Shown here piece after piece: positions 25,369 to 37,052 of a DNA stretch of 64,000 nt. Position numbers and translations under genes: made by a program. The first letter of the stretch is position 1. Each line of letters opens with the position of its first letter. Source of the stretch: Climacium dendroides (Eukaryota > Streptophyta > Bryopsida > Hypnales > Climaciaceae); contig CATNNA010000005.1 in the NCBI GenBank assembly GCA_950106755.1, positions 868,001 through 932,000 on the forward strand, in the 5' to 3' direction. The notes under the pieces were generated by a model, which was not told the DNA's origin, did no database searches, and saw only the letters and a list, made by a program, of their open reading frames with translations.

Positions 25369-26223
25369 CATAGAGAGTGTAGGAAAGCAATAGGCTGGGT
25401 TGTCTTAAAATTAAGTTTTTCCATGAATTCTAATTATTTTGAACAATTGCAACTTGTGTGTTACGTTTTTGGACATGCTTGCACGTCAAACCGATATAGT
25501 TTATTGGTTTGGGTTTTATTAAATACAGCATGATTTCTAGAGTATTTGTTTTGAAATCCATTTCAAATGTCATAGAGAGTGTAGGAAAGCAATAGGCTGG
25601 GTTGTCTTAAAATTAAGTTTTTCCATGAATTCTAATTATTTTGATCAATTGCAACTTGTGTGTTATGTTTTTGGACATGCTTGCACGTCAAACCGATATA
25701 ATTTATTGGTTTGGGTTTTATTAAATACAGCATGATTTCTAGAGTATTTGTTTTGAAATCCATTTCAAATGAAGAAGACAGTGTAGGAAAGCAATAGGCT
25801 GGTTTGTCTTAAAATTAAGTTTTTCCATGAATCCTAATTATTTTGAACAATTGCAACTTGTGTGTTATGTTTTTGGACATGCTTGCACGTCAAACCGATA
25901 TAATTTATTGGTTTGGGTTTTATTAAATACAGCATGATTTCTAGAGTATTTGTTTTGAAATCCATTTCAAATGTCATAGAGAGTATAGGAAAGCAATAGG
26001 CTGGTTTGTCTTAAAATTAAGTTTTTCCATGAATTCTAATTATTTTGATCAATTGCAACTTGTGTGTTATGTTTTTGGACATACTTGCACGTCAAACCGA
26101 TATAATTTATTGGTTTGGGTTTTATTAAATACAACATGATTTCTAGAGTATTTGTTTTGAAATCCATTTCAAATGTCATAGAGAGTGTAGGAAAGCAATA
26201 GGCTGGTTTGTCTTAAAATTAAA
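25369..26223. repeat. Short zone of 'gtcatagagag' monomers between HOR families
   Basis: Four to five second-class monomers, mostly with 'gtcatagagag' and 'gaattc', separate the 21-mer family from the 11-mer family. Private changes include 'gagagtatagg' near 25980, 'gacatacttgc' near 26080 and 'ttaaatttttcc' near 26219. I see no other sequence here. Confidence 0.75.
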
Positions 26224-28445
26224 TTTTTCCATGAATTCTAATTATTTTGAACAATTGCAACTTGTGTGTTACGTTTCTGGACATGCTTGCACGTCGAACC
26301 GATATAGTTTATTGGTTTGGGTTTTATTAAATACAGCATGATTTCTAGAGTATTTGTTTTGAAATCCATTTCAAGTAAAGAAGACAGTGTACGAAAGCAA
26401 TAGGCTGCGTTGTCTTAAACTTAAGTTTTTCCATGAATCCTAATTATTTTGAACAATTGCAACTTGTGTGTTATGTTTTTGGACATGCTTGCACGTCAAA
26501 CCGATATAGTTTATTGGTTTGGGTTTTATTAAATACAGCATGATTTCTAGAGTATTTGTTTTGTAATCCATTTCAAGTGAAGAAGACAGTGTACGAATGC
26601 AATAGGCTGCGTTGTCTTAAAGTTAAGTTTTTCCATGAATCCTAATTATTTTGAACAATTGCAACTTGTGTGTTACGTTTTTGGACATGCTTGCACGTCA
26701 AACCGATATAATTTATTGGTTTGGGTTTTATTAAATACAGCATGATTTCTAGAGTATTTGTTTTGAAATCCATTTCAAATGTCATAGACAGTGGACGAAA
26801 GCAATAGGCTGGTTTGTCTTAAAATTAAGTTTTTCCATGAATCCTAATTATTTTGAACAATTGCAACTTGTATGTTATGTTTTTGGACATGCTTGCACGT
26901 CAAACCGATATAGTTTATTGGTTTGGGTTTTATTAAATACAGCATGATTTCTAGAGTATTTGTTTTGAAATCCATTTCAAATGAAGAAGACAGTGTACGA
27001 AAGCAATAGGCTGGGTTGTCTTAAAATTAAGTTTTTCCATGAATTCTAATTATTTTGATCAATTGCAATTTGTGTGTTACGTTTTTGGACATGCTTGCAC
27101 GTCAAACCGATATAGTTTATTGGTTTGGGTTTTATTAAATACAGCATGATTTCTAGAGTATTTGGTTTGAAATCCATTTCAAATGTCAAAGACAGTGTAG
27201 GAAAGCAATAGGCTGGGTTGTCTTAAAATTAAGTTTTTCCATGAATCCTAATTATTTTGAACAATTGCAACTTGTGTGTTACGTTTCTGGACATGCTTGC
27301 ACGTTAACCCCATATAATTTATTGGTTTGGGTTTTATTAAATACAGCATGATTTCTAGAGTATTTGTTTTGAAATCCATTTCAAATGACGAAGACAGTGG
27401 AGGAAAGCAATAGGCTGGTTTGTCTTAAAATTAAGTTTTTCAATGAATTCTAATTATTTTGAACAATTGCAACTTGTGTGTTACGTTTTTGGACATGCTT
27501 GCACGTCAAACCGATATAGTTTATTGGTTTGGGTTTTATTAAATACAGCATGATTTCTAGAGTATTTGTTTTGAAATCCATTTCAAATGAAGAAGACAGT
27601 GTAGGAAAGCAATAGGCTGGGTTGTCTTAAAATTAAGTTTTTCCATGAATTCTAATTATTTTGATCAATTGCAATTTGTGTGTTACGTTTTTGGACATGC
27701 TTGCACGTCAAACCGATATAGTTTATTGGTTTGGGTTTTATTAAATACAGCATGATTTCTAGAGTATTTGTTTTGAAATCCATTTCAAATGTCATAGACA
27801 GTGTAGGAAAGCAATAGGCTGGTTTGTCTTAAAATTAAGTTTTTCCATGAATCCTAATTATTTTGAACAATTGCAACTTGTGTGTTATGTTTTTGGACAT
27901 GCTTGCACGTCAAACCGATATAATTTATTGGTTTGGGTTTTATTAAATACAGCATGATTTCTAGAGTATTTGTTTTGAAATCCATTTCAAATGACGAAGA
28001 CAGTGGACGAAAGCAATAGGCTGGTTTGTCTTGAAATTAAGTTTTTCCATGAATCCTAATTATTTTGAACAATTGCAACTTGTGTGTTACGTTTCTGGAC
28101 ATGCTTGCACGTCAAACCGATATAGTTTATTGGTTTGGGTTTTATTAAATACAGCATGATTTCTAGAGTATTTGTTTTGAAATCCATTTCAAATGAAGAA
28201 GACAGTGGACGAAAGCAATAGGCTGGTTTGTCTTAAAATTAAGTTTTTCCATGAATCCTAATTATTTTGAACAATTGCAACTTGTGTGTTACGTTTTTGG
28301 ACATGCTTGCACGTCAAACTGATATAATTTATTGGTTTGGGTTTTATTAAATACAACATGATTTCTAGAGTATTTGTTTTGATATCCATTTCAAATGTCA
28401 AAGACTGTGTAGGAAAGCAATAGGCTGGTTTGTCTTAAAATTAAG
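26224..28445. repeat. 11-mer HOR, copy 1 (2,222 bp)
   Basis: Eleven monomers span the two 'cgtcgaaccg' markers (26293 and 28515, exactly 2,222 bp apart). Order: 'caagtaaagaag', 'ttttgtaatcc' with 'gtacgaatgc', 'gtcatagacagtggacg', 'gaagaagacagtgtacg', 'tttggtttgaaatcc', 'gttaaccccatat' with 'gtggagg' and 'ttcaatgaattc', 'gaagaag...gtgtagg', 'gtcatagacagtgtagg', 'gacgaag...gtggacg', 'gaagaag...gtggacg', and 'ttttgatatcc' with 'caaagactg'. Confidence 0.9.
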
Positions 28446-30667
28446 TTTTTCCATGAATTCTAATTATTTTGAACAATTGCAACTTGTGTGTTACGTTTCT
28501 GGACATGCTTGCACGTCGAACCGATATAGTTTATTGGTTTGGGTTTTATTAAATACAGCATGATTTCTAGAGTATTTGTTTTGAAATCCATTTCAAGTAA
28601 AGAAGACAGTGTACGAAAGCAATAGGCTGCGTTGTCTTAAACTTAAGTTTTTCCATGAATCCTAATTATTTTGAACAATTGCAACTTGTGTGTTATGTTT
28701 TTGGACATGCTTGCACGTCAAACCGATATAGTTTATTGGTTTGGGTTTTATTAAATACAGCATGATTTCTAGAGTATTTGTTTTGTAATCCATTTCAAGT
28801 GAAGAAGACAGTGTACGAATGCAATAGGCTGCGTTGTCTTAAAGTTAAGTTTTTCCATGAATCCTAATTATTTTGAACAATTGCAACTTGTGTGTTACGT
28901 TTTTGGACATGCTTGCACGTCAAACCGATATAATTTATTGGTTTGGGTTTTATTAAATACAGCATGATTTCTAGAGTATTTGTTTTGAAATCCATTTCAA
29001 ATGTCATAGACAGTGGACGAAAGCAATAGGCTGGTTTGTCTTAAAATTAAGTTTTTCCATGAATCCTAATTATTTTGAACAATTGCAACTTGTGTGTTAT
29101 GTTTTTGGACATGCTTGCACGTCAAACCGATATAGTTTATTGGTTTGGGTTTTATTAAATACAGCATGATTTCTAGAGTATTTGTTTTGAAATCCATTTC
29201 AAATGAAGAAGACAGTGTACGAAAGCAATAGGCTGGGTTGTCTTAAAATTAAGTTTTTCCATGAATTCTAATTATTTTGATCAATTGCAATTTGTGTGTT
29301 ACGTTTTTGGACATGCTTGCACGTCAAACCGATATAGTTTATTGGTTTGGGTTTTATTAAATACAGCATGATTTCTAGAGTATTTGGTTTGAAATCCATT
29401 TCAAATGTCAAAGACAGTGTAGGAAAGCAATAGGCTGGGTTGTCTTAAAATTAAGTTTTTCCATGAATCCTAATTATTTTGAACAATTGCAACTTGTGTG
29501 TTACGTTTCTGGACATGCTTGCACGTTAACCCCATATAATTTATTGGTTTGGGTTTTATTAAATACAGCATGATTTCTAGAGTATTTGTTTTGAAATCCA
29601 TTTCAAATGACGAAGACAGTGGAGGAAAGCAATAGGCTGGTTTGTCTTAAAATTAAGTTTTTCAATGAATTCTAATTATTTTGAACAATTGCAACTTGTG
29701 TGTTACGTTTTTGGACATGCTTGCACGTCAAACCGATATAGTTTATTGGTTTGGGTTTTATTAAATACAGCATGATTTCTAGAGTATTTGTTTTGAAATC
29801 CATTTCAAATGAAGAAGACAGTGTAGGAAAGCAATAGGCTGGGTTGTCTTAAAATTAAGTTTTTCCATGAATTCTAATTATTTTGATCAATTGCAATTTG
29901 TGTGTTATGTTTTTGGACATGCTTGCACGTCAAACCGATATAATTTATTGGTTTGGGTTTTATTAAATACAGCATGATTTCTAGAGTATTTGTTTTGAAA
30001 TCCATTTCAAATGTCATAGACAGTGTAGGAAAGCAATAGGCTGGTTTGTCTTAAAATTAAGTTTTTCCATGAATCCTAATTATTTTGAACAATTGCAACT
30101 TGTGTGTTACGTTTCTGGACATGCTTGCACGTCAAACCGATATAGTTTATTGGTTTGGGTTTTATTAAATACAGCATGATTTCTAGAGTATTTGTTTTGA
30201 AATCCATTTCAAATGTCATAGACAGTGTAGGAAAGCAATAGGCTGGTTTGTCTTAAAATTAAGTTTTTCCATGAATCCTAATTATTTTGAACAATTGCAA
30301 CTTGTGTGTTACGTTTCTGGACATGCTTGCACGACAAACCGATATAGTTTATTGGTTTGGGTTTTATTAAATACAGCATGATTTCTAGAGTATTTGTTTT
30401 GAAATCCATTTCAAATGAAGAAGACAGTGGACGAAAGCAATAGGCTGGTTTGTCTTAAAATTAAGTTTTTCCATGAATCCTAATTATTTTGAACAATTGC
30501 AACTTGTGTGTTACGTTTTTGGACATGCTTGCACGTCAAACTGATATAATTTATTGGTTTGGGTTTTATTAAATACAACATGATTTCTAGAGTATTTGTT
30601 TTGATATCCATTTCAAATGTCAAAGACTGTGTAGGAAAGCAATAGGCTGGTTTGTCTTAAAATTAAG
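28446..30667. repeat. 11-mer HOR, copy 2 (2,222 bp)
   Basis: This tandem partner of 26224-28445 has the same order for the first eight monomers and the last two. The ninth monomer is 'gtcatagacagtgtagg' (near 30215) where copy 1 has 'gacgaagacagtggacg' (near 27990). Smaller differences include 'acgacaaacc' near 30332. The swap changes the monomer type without changing the length. Confidence 0.88.
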
Positions 30668-30790
30668 TTTTTCCATGAATTCTAATTATTTTGAACAATT
30701 GCAACTTGTGTGTTACGTTTCTGGACATGCTTGCACGTCAAACCGATATAGTTTATTGGTTTGGGTTTTATTAAATACAGCATGATTTCT

Positions 30791-33700
30791 AGAATATTTG
30801 TTTTGAAATCCATTTCAAGTGAAGAAGACAGTGTACGAAAGCAATAGGCTACGTTGTCTTAAACTTAAGTTTTTCCATGAATCCTAATTATTTTGAACAA
30901 TTGCAACTTGTGTGTTACGTTTCTGGACATGCTTGCACGTCAAACCGATATAGTTTATTGGTTTGGGTTTTATTAAATACAGCATGATTTCTAGAGTATT
31001 TGGTTTGAAATCCATTTCAAATGTCAAAGACAGTGTAGGAAAGCAATAGGCTGGGTTGTCTTAAAATTAAGTTTTTCCATGAATCCTAATTATTTTGAAC
31101 AATTGCAACTTGTGTGTTACGTTTCTGGACATGCTTGCACGTTAACCCCATATAATTTATTGGTTTGGGTTTTATTAAATACAGCATGATTTCTAGAGTA
31201 TTTGTTTTGAAATCCATTTCAAATGACGAAGACAGTGGAGGAAAGCAATAGGCTGGTTTGTCTTAAAATTAAGTTTTTCAATGAATTCTAATTATTTTGA
31301 ACAATTGCAACTTGTGTGTTACGTTTTTGGACATGCTTGCACGTCAAACCGATATAGTTTATTGGTTTGGGTTTTATTAAATACAGCATGATTTCTAGAG
31401 TATTTGTTTTGAAATCCATTTCAAATGAAGAAGACAGTGTAGGAAAGCAATAGGCTGGGTTGTCTTAAAATTAAGTTTTTCCATGAATTCTAATTATTTT
31501 GATCAATTGCAATTTGTGTGTTACGTTTTTGGACATGCTTGCACGTCAAACCGATATAGTTTATTGGTTTGGGTTTTATTAAATACAGCATGATTTCTAG
31601 AGTATTTGTTTTGAAATCCATTTCAAATGTCATAGACAGTGTAGGAAAGCAATAGGCTGGTTTGTCTTAAAATTAAGTTTTTCCATGAATCCTAATTATT
31701 TTGAACAATTGCAACTTGTGTGTTACGTTTCTGGACATGCTTGCACGTCAAACCGATATAGTTTATTGGTTTGGGTTTTATTAAATACAGCATGATTTCT
31801 AGAGTATTTGTTTTGAAATCCATTTCAAATGAAGAAGACAGTGGACGAAAGCAATAGGCTGGTTTGTCTTAAAATTAAGTTTTTCCATGAATCCTAATTA
31901 TTTTGAACAATTGCAACTTGTGTGTTACGTTTTTGGACATGCTTGCACGTCAAACCGATATAATTTATTGGTTTGGGTTTTATTAAATACAGCATGATTT
32001 CTAGAGTATTTGTTTTGAAATCCATTTCAAGTGAAGAAGACAGTGTACGAAAGCAATAGGCTACGTTGTCTTAAACTTAAGTTTTTCCATGAATCCTAAT
32101 TATTTTGAACAATTGCAACTTGTGTGTTACGTTTCTGGACATGCTTGCACGTCAAACCGATATAGTTTATTGGTTTGGGTTTTACTAAATACAGCATGAT
32201 TTCTAGAGTATTTGTTTTGAAATCCATTTCAAATGAAGAAGACAGTGTAGGAAAGCAATAGGTTGGTTTGTCTTAAAATTAAGTTTTTCCATGAATCCTA
32301 ATTATTTTGAACAATTGCAACTTGTGTGTTACGTTTCTGGACATGCTTGCACGTCAAACCGATATAGTTTATTGGTTTGGGTTTTACTAAATACAGCATG
32401 ATTTCTAGAGTATTTGTTTTGAAATCCATTTCAAATGAAGAAGACAGTGGACGAAAGCAATAGGCTGGTTTGTCTTAAAATTAAGTTTTTCCATGAATCC
32501 TAATTATTTTGAACAATTGCAACTTGTGTGTTACGTTTTTGGACATGCTTGCACGTCAAACTGATATAATTTATTGGTTTGGGTTTTATTAAATACAACA
32601 TGATTTCTAGAGTATTTGTTTTGATATCCATTTCAAATGTCAAAGACTGTGTAGGAAAGCAATAGGCTGGTTTGTCTTAAAATTAAGTTTTTCCATGAAT
32701 TCTAATTATTTTGAACAATTGCAATTTGTGTGTTATGTTTTTGGACATGCTTGCACGTCAAACCGATATAATTTATTGGTTTGGGTTTTATTAAATACAG
32801 CATGATTTCTAGAGTATTTGTTTTGAAATCCATTTCAAATGAAGAAGACAGTGTAGGAAAGCAATAGGTTGGTTTGTCTTAAAATTAAGTTTTTCCATGA
32901 ATCCTAATTATTTTGATCAATTGCAATTTGTGTGTTATGTTTTTGGACATGCTTGCACGTCAAACCGATATAATTTATTGGTTTGGGTTTTATTAAATAC
33001 AGCATGATTTCTAGAGTATTTGTTTTGAAATCCATTTCAAATGTCATAGACAGTGTAGGAAAGCAATAGGCTGGTTTGTCTTAAAATTAAGTTTTTCCAT
33101 GAATCCTAATTATTTTGAACAATTGCAACTTGTGTGTTACGTTTCTGGACATGCTTGCACGTCAAACCGATATAGTTTATTGGTTTGGGTTTTATTAAAT
33201 ACAGCATGATTTCTAGAGTATTTGTTTTGAAATCCATTTCAAATGTCATAGACAGTGTAGGAAAGCAATAGGCTGGTTTGTCTTAAAATTAAGTTTTTCC
33301 ATGAATCCTAATTATTTTGAACAATTGCAACTTGTGTGTTACGTTTCTGGACATGCTTGCACGTCAAACCGATATAGTTTATTGGTTTGGGTTTTATTAA
33401 ATACAGCATGATTTCTAGAGTATTTGTTTTGAAATCCATTTCAAATGAAGAAGACAGTGGACGAAAGCAATAGGCTGGTTTGTCTTAAAATTAAGTTTTT
33501 CCATGAATCCTAATTATTTTGAACAATTGCAACTTGTGTGTTACGTTTTTGGACATGCTTGCACGTCAAACTGATATAATTTATTGGTTTGGGTTTTATT
33601 AAATACAACATGATTTCTAGAGTATTTGTTTTGATATCCATTTCAAATGTCAAAGACTGTGTAGGAAAGCAATAGGCTGGTTTGTCTTAAAATTAAGTTT

Positions 33701-33820
33701 TTCCATGAATTCTAATTATTTTGAACAATTGCAACTTGTGTGTTACGTTTCTGGACATGCTTGCACGTCAAACCGATATAGTTTATTGGTTTGGGTTTTA
33801 TTAAATACAGCATGATTTCT
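30791..33820. repeat. 16-mer HOR family, copy 0 (15 monomers, 3,030 bp)
   Basis: The unit is phased on the 'ctagaatattt' marker monomer, which also carries 'ggctacgttg' (marker starts 30791 and 33821). Its first half follows the 11-mer order ('tttggtttg', 'gttaacccc', 'gtggagg', 'gtgtagg', 'gtcatagac', 'gtggacg'). A new half follows, with two 'ggttttactaaatac' monomers (near 32180 and 32382), 'ttttgatatcc', and monomers with 'gcaatttgtgtgttatg'. Compared with the next copy it lacks one 'ttttgatatcc' monomer near 32000. Confidence 0.85.
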
Positions 33821-36800
33821 AGAATATTTGTTTTGAAATCCATTTCAAGTGAAGAAGACAGTGTACGAAAGCAATAGGCTACGTTGTCTTAAACTTAAGT
33901 TTTTCCATGAATCCTAATTATTTTGAACAATTGCAACTTGTGTGTTACGTTTCTGGACATGCTTGCACGTCAAACCGATATAGTTTATTGGTTTGGGTTT
34001 TATTAAATACAGCATGATTTCTAGAGTATTTGGTTTGAAATCCATTTCAAATGTCAAAGACAGTGTAGGAAAGCAACAGGCTGGGTTGTCTTAAAATTAA
34101 GTTTTTCCATGAATCCTAATTATTTTGAACAATTGCAACTTGTGTGTTACGTTTCTGGACATGCTTGCACGTTAACCCCATATAATTTATTGGTTTGGGT
34201 TTTATTAAATACAGCATGATTTCTAGAGTATTTGTTTTGAAATCCATTTCAAATGACGAAGACAGTGGAGGAAAGCAATAGGCTGGTTTGTCTTAAAATT
34301 AAGTTTTTCAATGAATTCTAATTATTTTGAACAATTGCAACTTGTGTGTTACGTTTTTGGACATGCTTGCACGTCAAACCGATATAGTTTATTGGTTTGG
34401 GTTTTATTAAATACAGCATGATTTCTAGAGTATTTGTTTTGAAATCCATTTCAAATGAAGAAGACAGTGTAGGAAAGCAATAGGCTGGGTTGTCTTAAAA
34501 TTAAGTTTTTCCATGAATTCTAATTATTTTGATCAATTGCAATTTGTGTGTTACGTTTTTGGACATGCTTGCACGTCAAACCGATATAGTTTATTGGTTT
34601 GGGTTTTATTAAATACAGCATGATTTCTAGAGTATTTGTTTTGAAATCCATTTCAAATGTCATAGACAGTGTAGGAAAGCAATAGGCTGGTTTGTCTTAA
34701 AATTAAGTTTTTCCATGAATCCTAATTATTTTGAACAATTGCAACTTGTGTGTTACGTTTCTGGACATGCTTGCACGTCAAACCGATATAGTTTATTGGT
34801 TTGGGTTTTATTAAATACAGCATGATTTCTAGAGTATTTGTTTTGAAATCCATTTCAAATGAAGAAGACAGTGGACGAAAGCAATAGGCTGGTTTGTCTT
34901 AAAATTAAGTTTTTCCATGAATCCTAATTATTTTGAACAATTGCAACTTGTGTGTTACGTTTTTGGACATGCTTGCACGTCAAACTGATATAATTTATTG
35001 GTTTGGGTTTTATTAAATACAACATGATTTCTAGAGTATTTGTTTTGATATCCATTTCAAATGTCAAAGACTGTGTAGGAAAGCAATAGGCTGGTTTGTC
35101 TTAAAATTAAGTTTTTCCATGAATTCTAATTATTTTGAACAATTGCAACTTGTGTGTTACGTTTCTGGACATACTTGCACGTCAAACCGATATAGTTTAT
35201 TGGTTTGGGTTTTATTAAATACAGCATGATTTCTAGAATATTTGTTTTGAAATCCATTTCAAGTGAAGAAGACAGTGTACGAAAGCAATAGGCTACGTTG
35301 TCTTAAACTTAAGTTTTTCCATGAATCCTAATTATTTTGAACAATTGCAACTTGTGTGTTACGTTTCTGGACATGCTTGCACGTCAAACCGATATAGTTT
35401 ATTGGTTTGGGTTTTACTAAATACAGCATGATTTCTAGAGTATTTGTTTTGAAATCCATTTCAAATGAAGAAGACAGTGTAGGAAAGCAATAGGTTGGTT
35501 TGTCTTAAAATTAAGTTTTTCCATGAATCCTAATTATTTTGAACAATTGCAACTTGTGTGTTACGTTTCTGGACATGCTTGCACGTCAAACCGATATAGT
35601 TTATTGGTTTGGGTTTTACTAAATACAGCATGATTTCTAGAGTATTTGTTTTGAAATCCATTTCAAATGAAGAAGACAGTGGACGAAAGCAATAGGCTGG
35701 TTTGTCTTAAAATTAAGTTTTTCCATGAATCCTAATTATTTTGAACAATTGCAACTTGTGTGTTACGTTTTTGGACATGCTTGCACGTCAAACTGATATA
35801 ATTTATTGGTTTGGGTTTTATTAAATACAACATGATTTCTAGAGTATTTGTTTTGATATCCATTTCAAATGTCAAAGACTGTGTAGGAAAGCAATAGGCT
35901 GGTTTGTCTTAAAATTAAGTTTTTCCATGAATTCTAATTATTTTGAACAATTGCAATTTGTGTGTTATGTTTTTGGACATGCTTGCACGTCAAACCGATA
36001 TAATTTATTGGTTTGGGTTTTATTAAATACAGCATGATTTCTAGAGTATTTGTTTTGAAATCCATTTCAAATGAAGAAGACAGTGTAGGAAAGCAATAGG
36101 TTGGTTTGTCTTAAAATTAAGTTTTTCCATGAATCCTAATTATTTTGATCAATTGCAATTTGTGTGTTATGTTTTTGGACATGCTTGCACGTCAAACCGA
36201 TATAATTTATTGGTTTGGGTTTTATTAAATACAGCATGATTTCTAGAGTATTTGTTTTGAAATCCATTTCAAATGTCATAGACAGTGTAGGAAAGCAATA
36301 GGCTGGTTTGTCTTAAAATTAAGTTTTTCCATGAATCCTAATTATTTTGAACAATTGCAACTTGTGTGTTACGTTTCTGGACATGCTTGCACGTCAAACC
36401 GATATAGTTTATTGGTTTGGGTTTTATTAAATACAGCATGATTTCTAGAGTATTTGTTTTGAAATCCATTTCAAATGTCATAGACAGTGTAGGAAAGCAA
36501 TAGGCTGGTTTGTCTTAAAATTAAGTTTTTCCATGAATCCTAATTATTTTGAACAATTGCAACTTGTGTGTTACGTTTCTGGACATGCTTGCACGTCAAA
36601 CCGATATAGTTTATTGGTTTGGGTTTTATTAAATACAGCATGATTTCTAGAGTATTTGTTTTGAAATCCATTTCAAATGAAGAAGACAGTGGACGAAAGC
36701 AATAGGCTGGTTTGTCTTAAAATTAAGTTTTTCCATGAATCCTAATTATTTTGAACAATTGCAACTTGTGTGTTACGTTTTTGGACATGCTTGCACGTCA

Positions 36801-37052
36801 AACTGATATAATTTATTGGTTTGGGTTTTATTAAATACAACATGATTTCTAGAGTATTTGTTTTGATATCCATTTCAAATGTCAAAGACTGTGTAGGAAA
36901 GCAATAGGCTGGTTTGTCTTAAAATTAAGTTTTTCCATGAATTCTAATTATTTTGAACAATTGCAACTTGTGTGTTACGTTTCTGGACATGCTTGCACGT
37001 CAAACCGATATAGTTTATTGGTTTGGGTTTTATTAAATACAGCATGATTTCT
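33821..37052. repeat. 16-mer HOR family, copy I (16 monomers, 3,232 bp)
   Basis: This copy is bounded by 'ctagaatattt' markers at 33821 and 37053, with an extra internal marker at 35235 (7 + 9 monomers). The private variant 'gcaacaggctggg' at 34073 recurs at 37305 and 40941, so the three copies share descent. The 35235 marker is preceded by the 'gacatacttgc' variant near 35171. Confidence 0.88.
36256..36273. repeat. Dyad in each monomer: 'tttgaaat'-cc-'atttcaaa' (example)
   Basis: At monomer positions 76-93 the second-class monomer holds a perfect inverted repeat with 8-bp arms and a 2-base centre; this entry is one example. It recurs in most monomers. It is broken by one mismatch in left-class monomers ('ccatatcaaa') and in the 'ttttgatatcc' monomers of the 16-mer family. 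Short dyads are known to be common in centromeric satellites. Any function here is inference. Confidence 0.85.
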
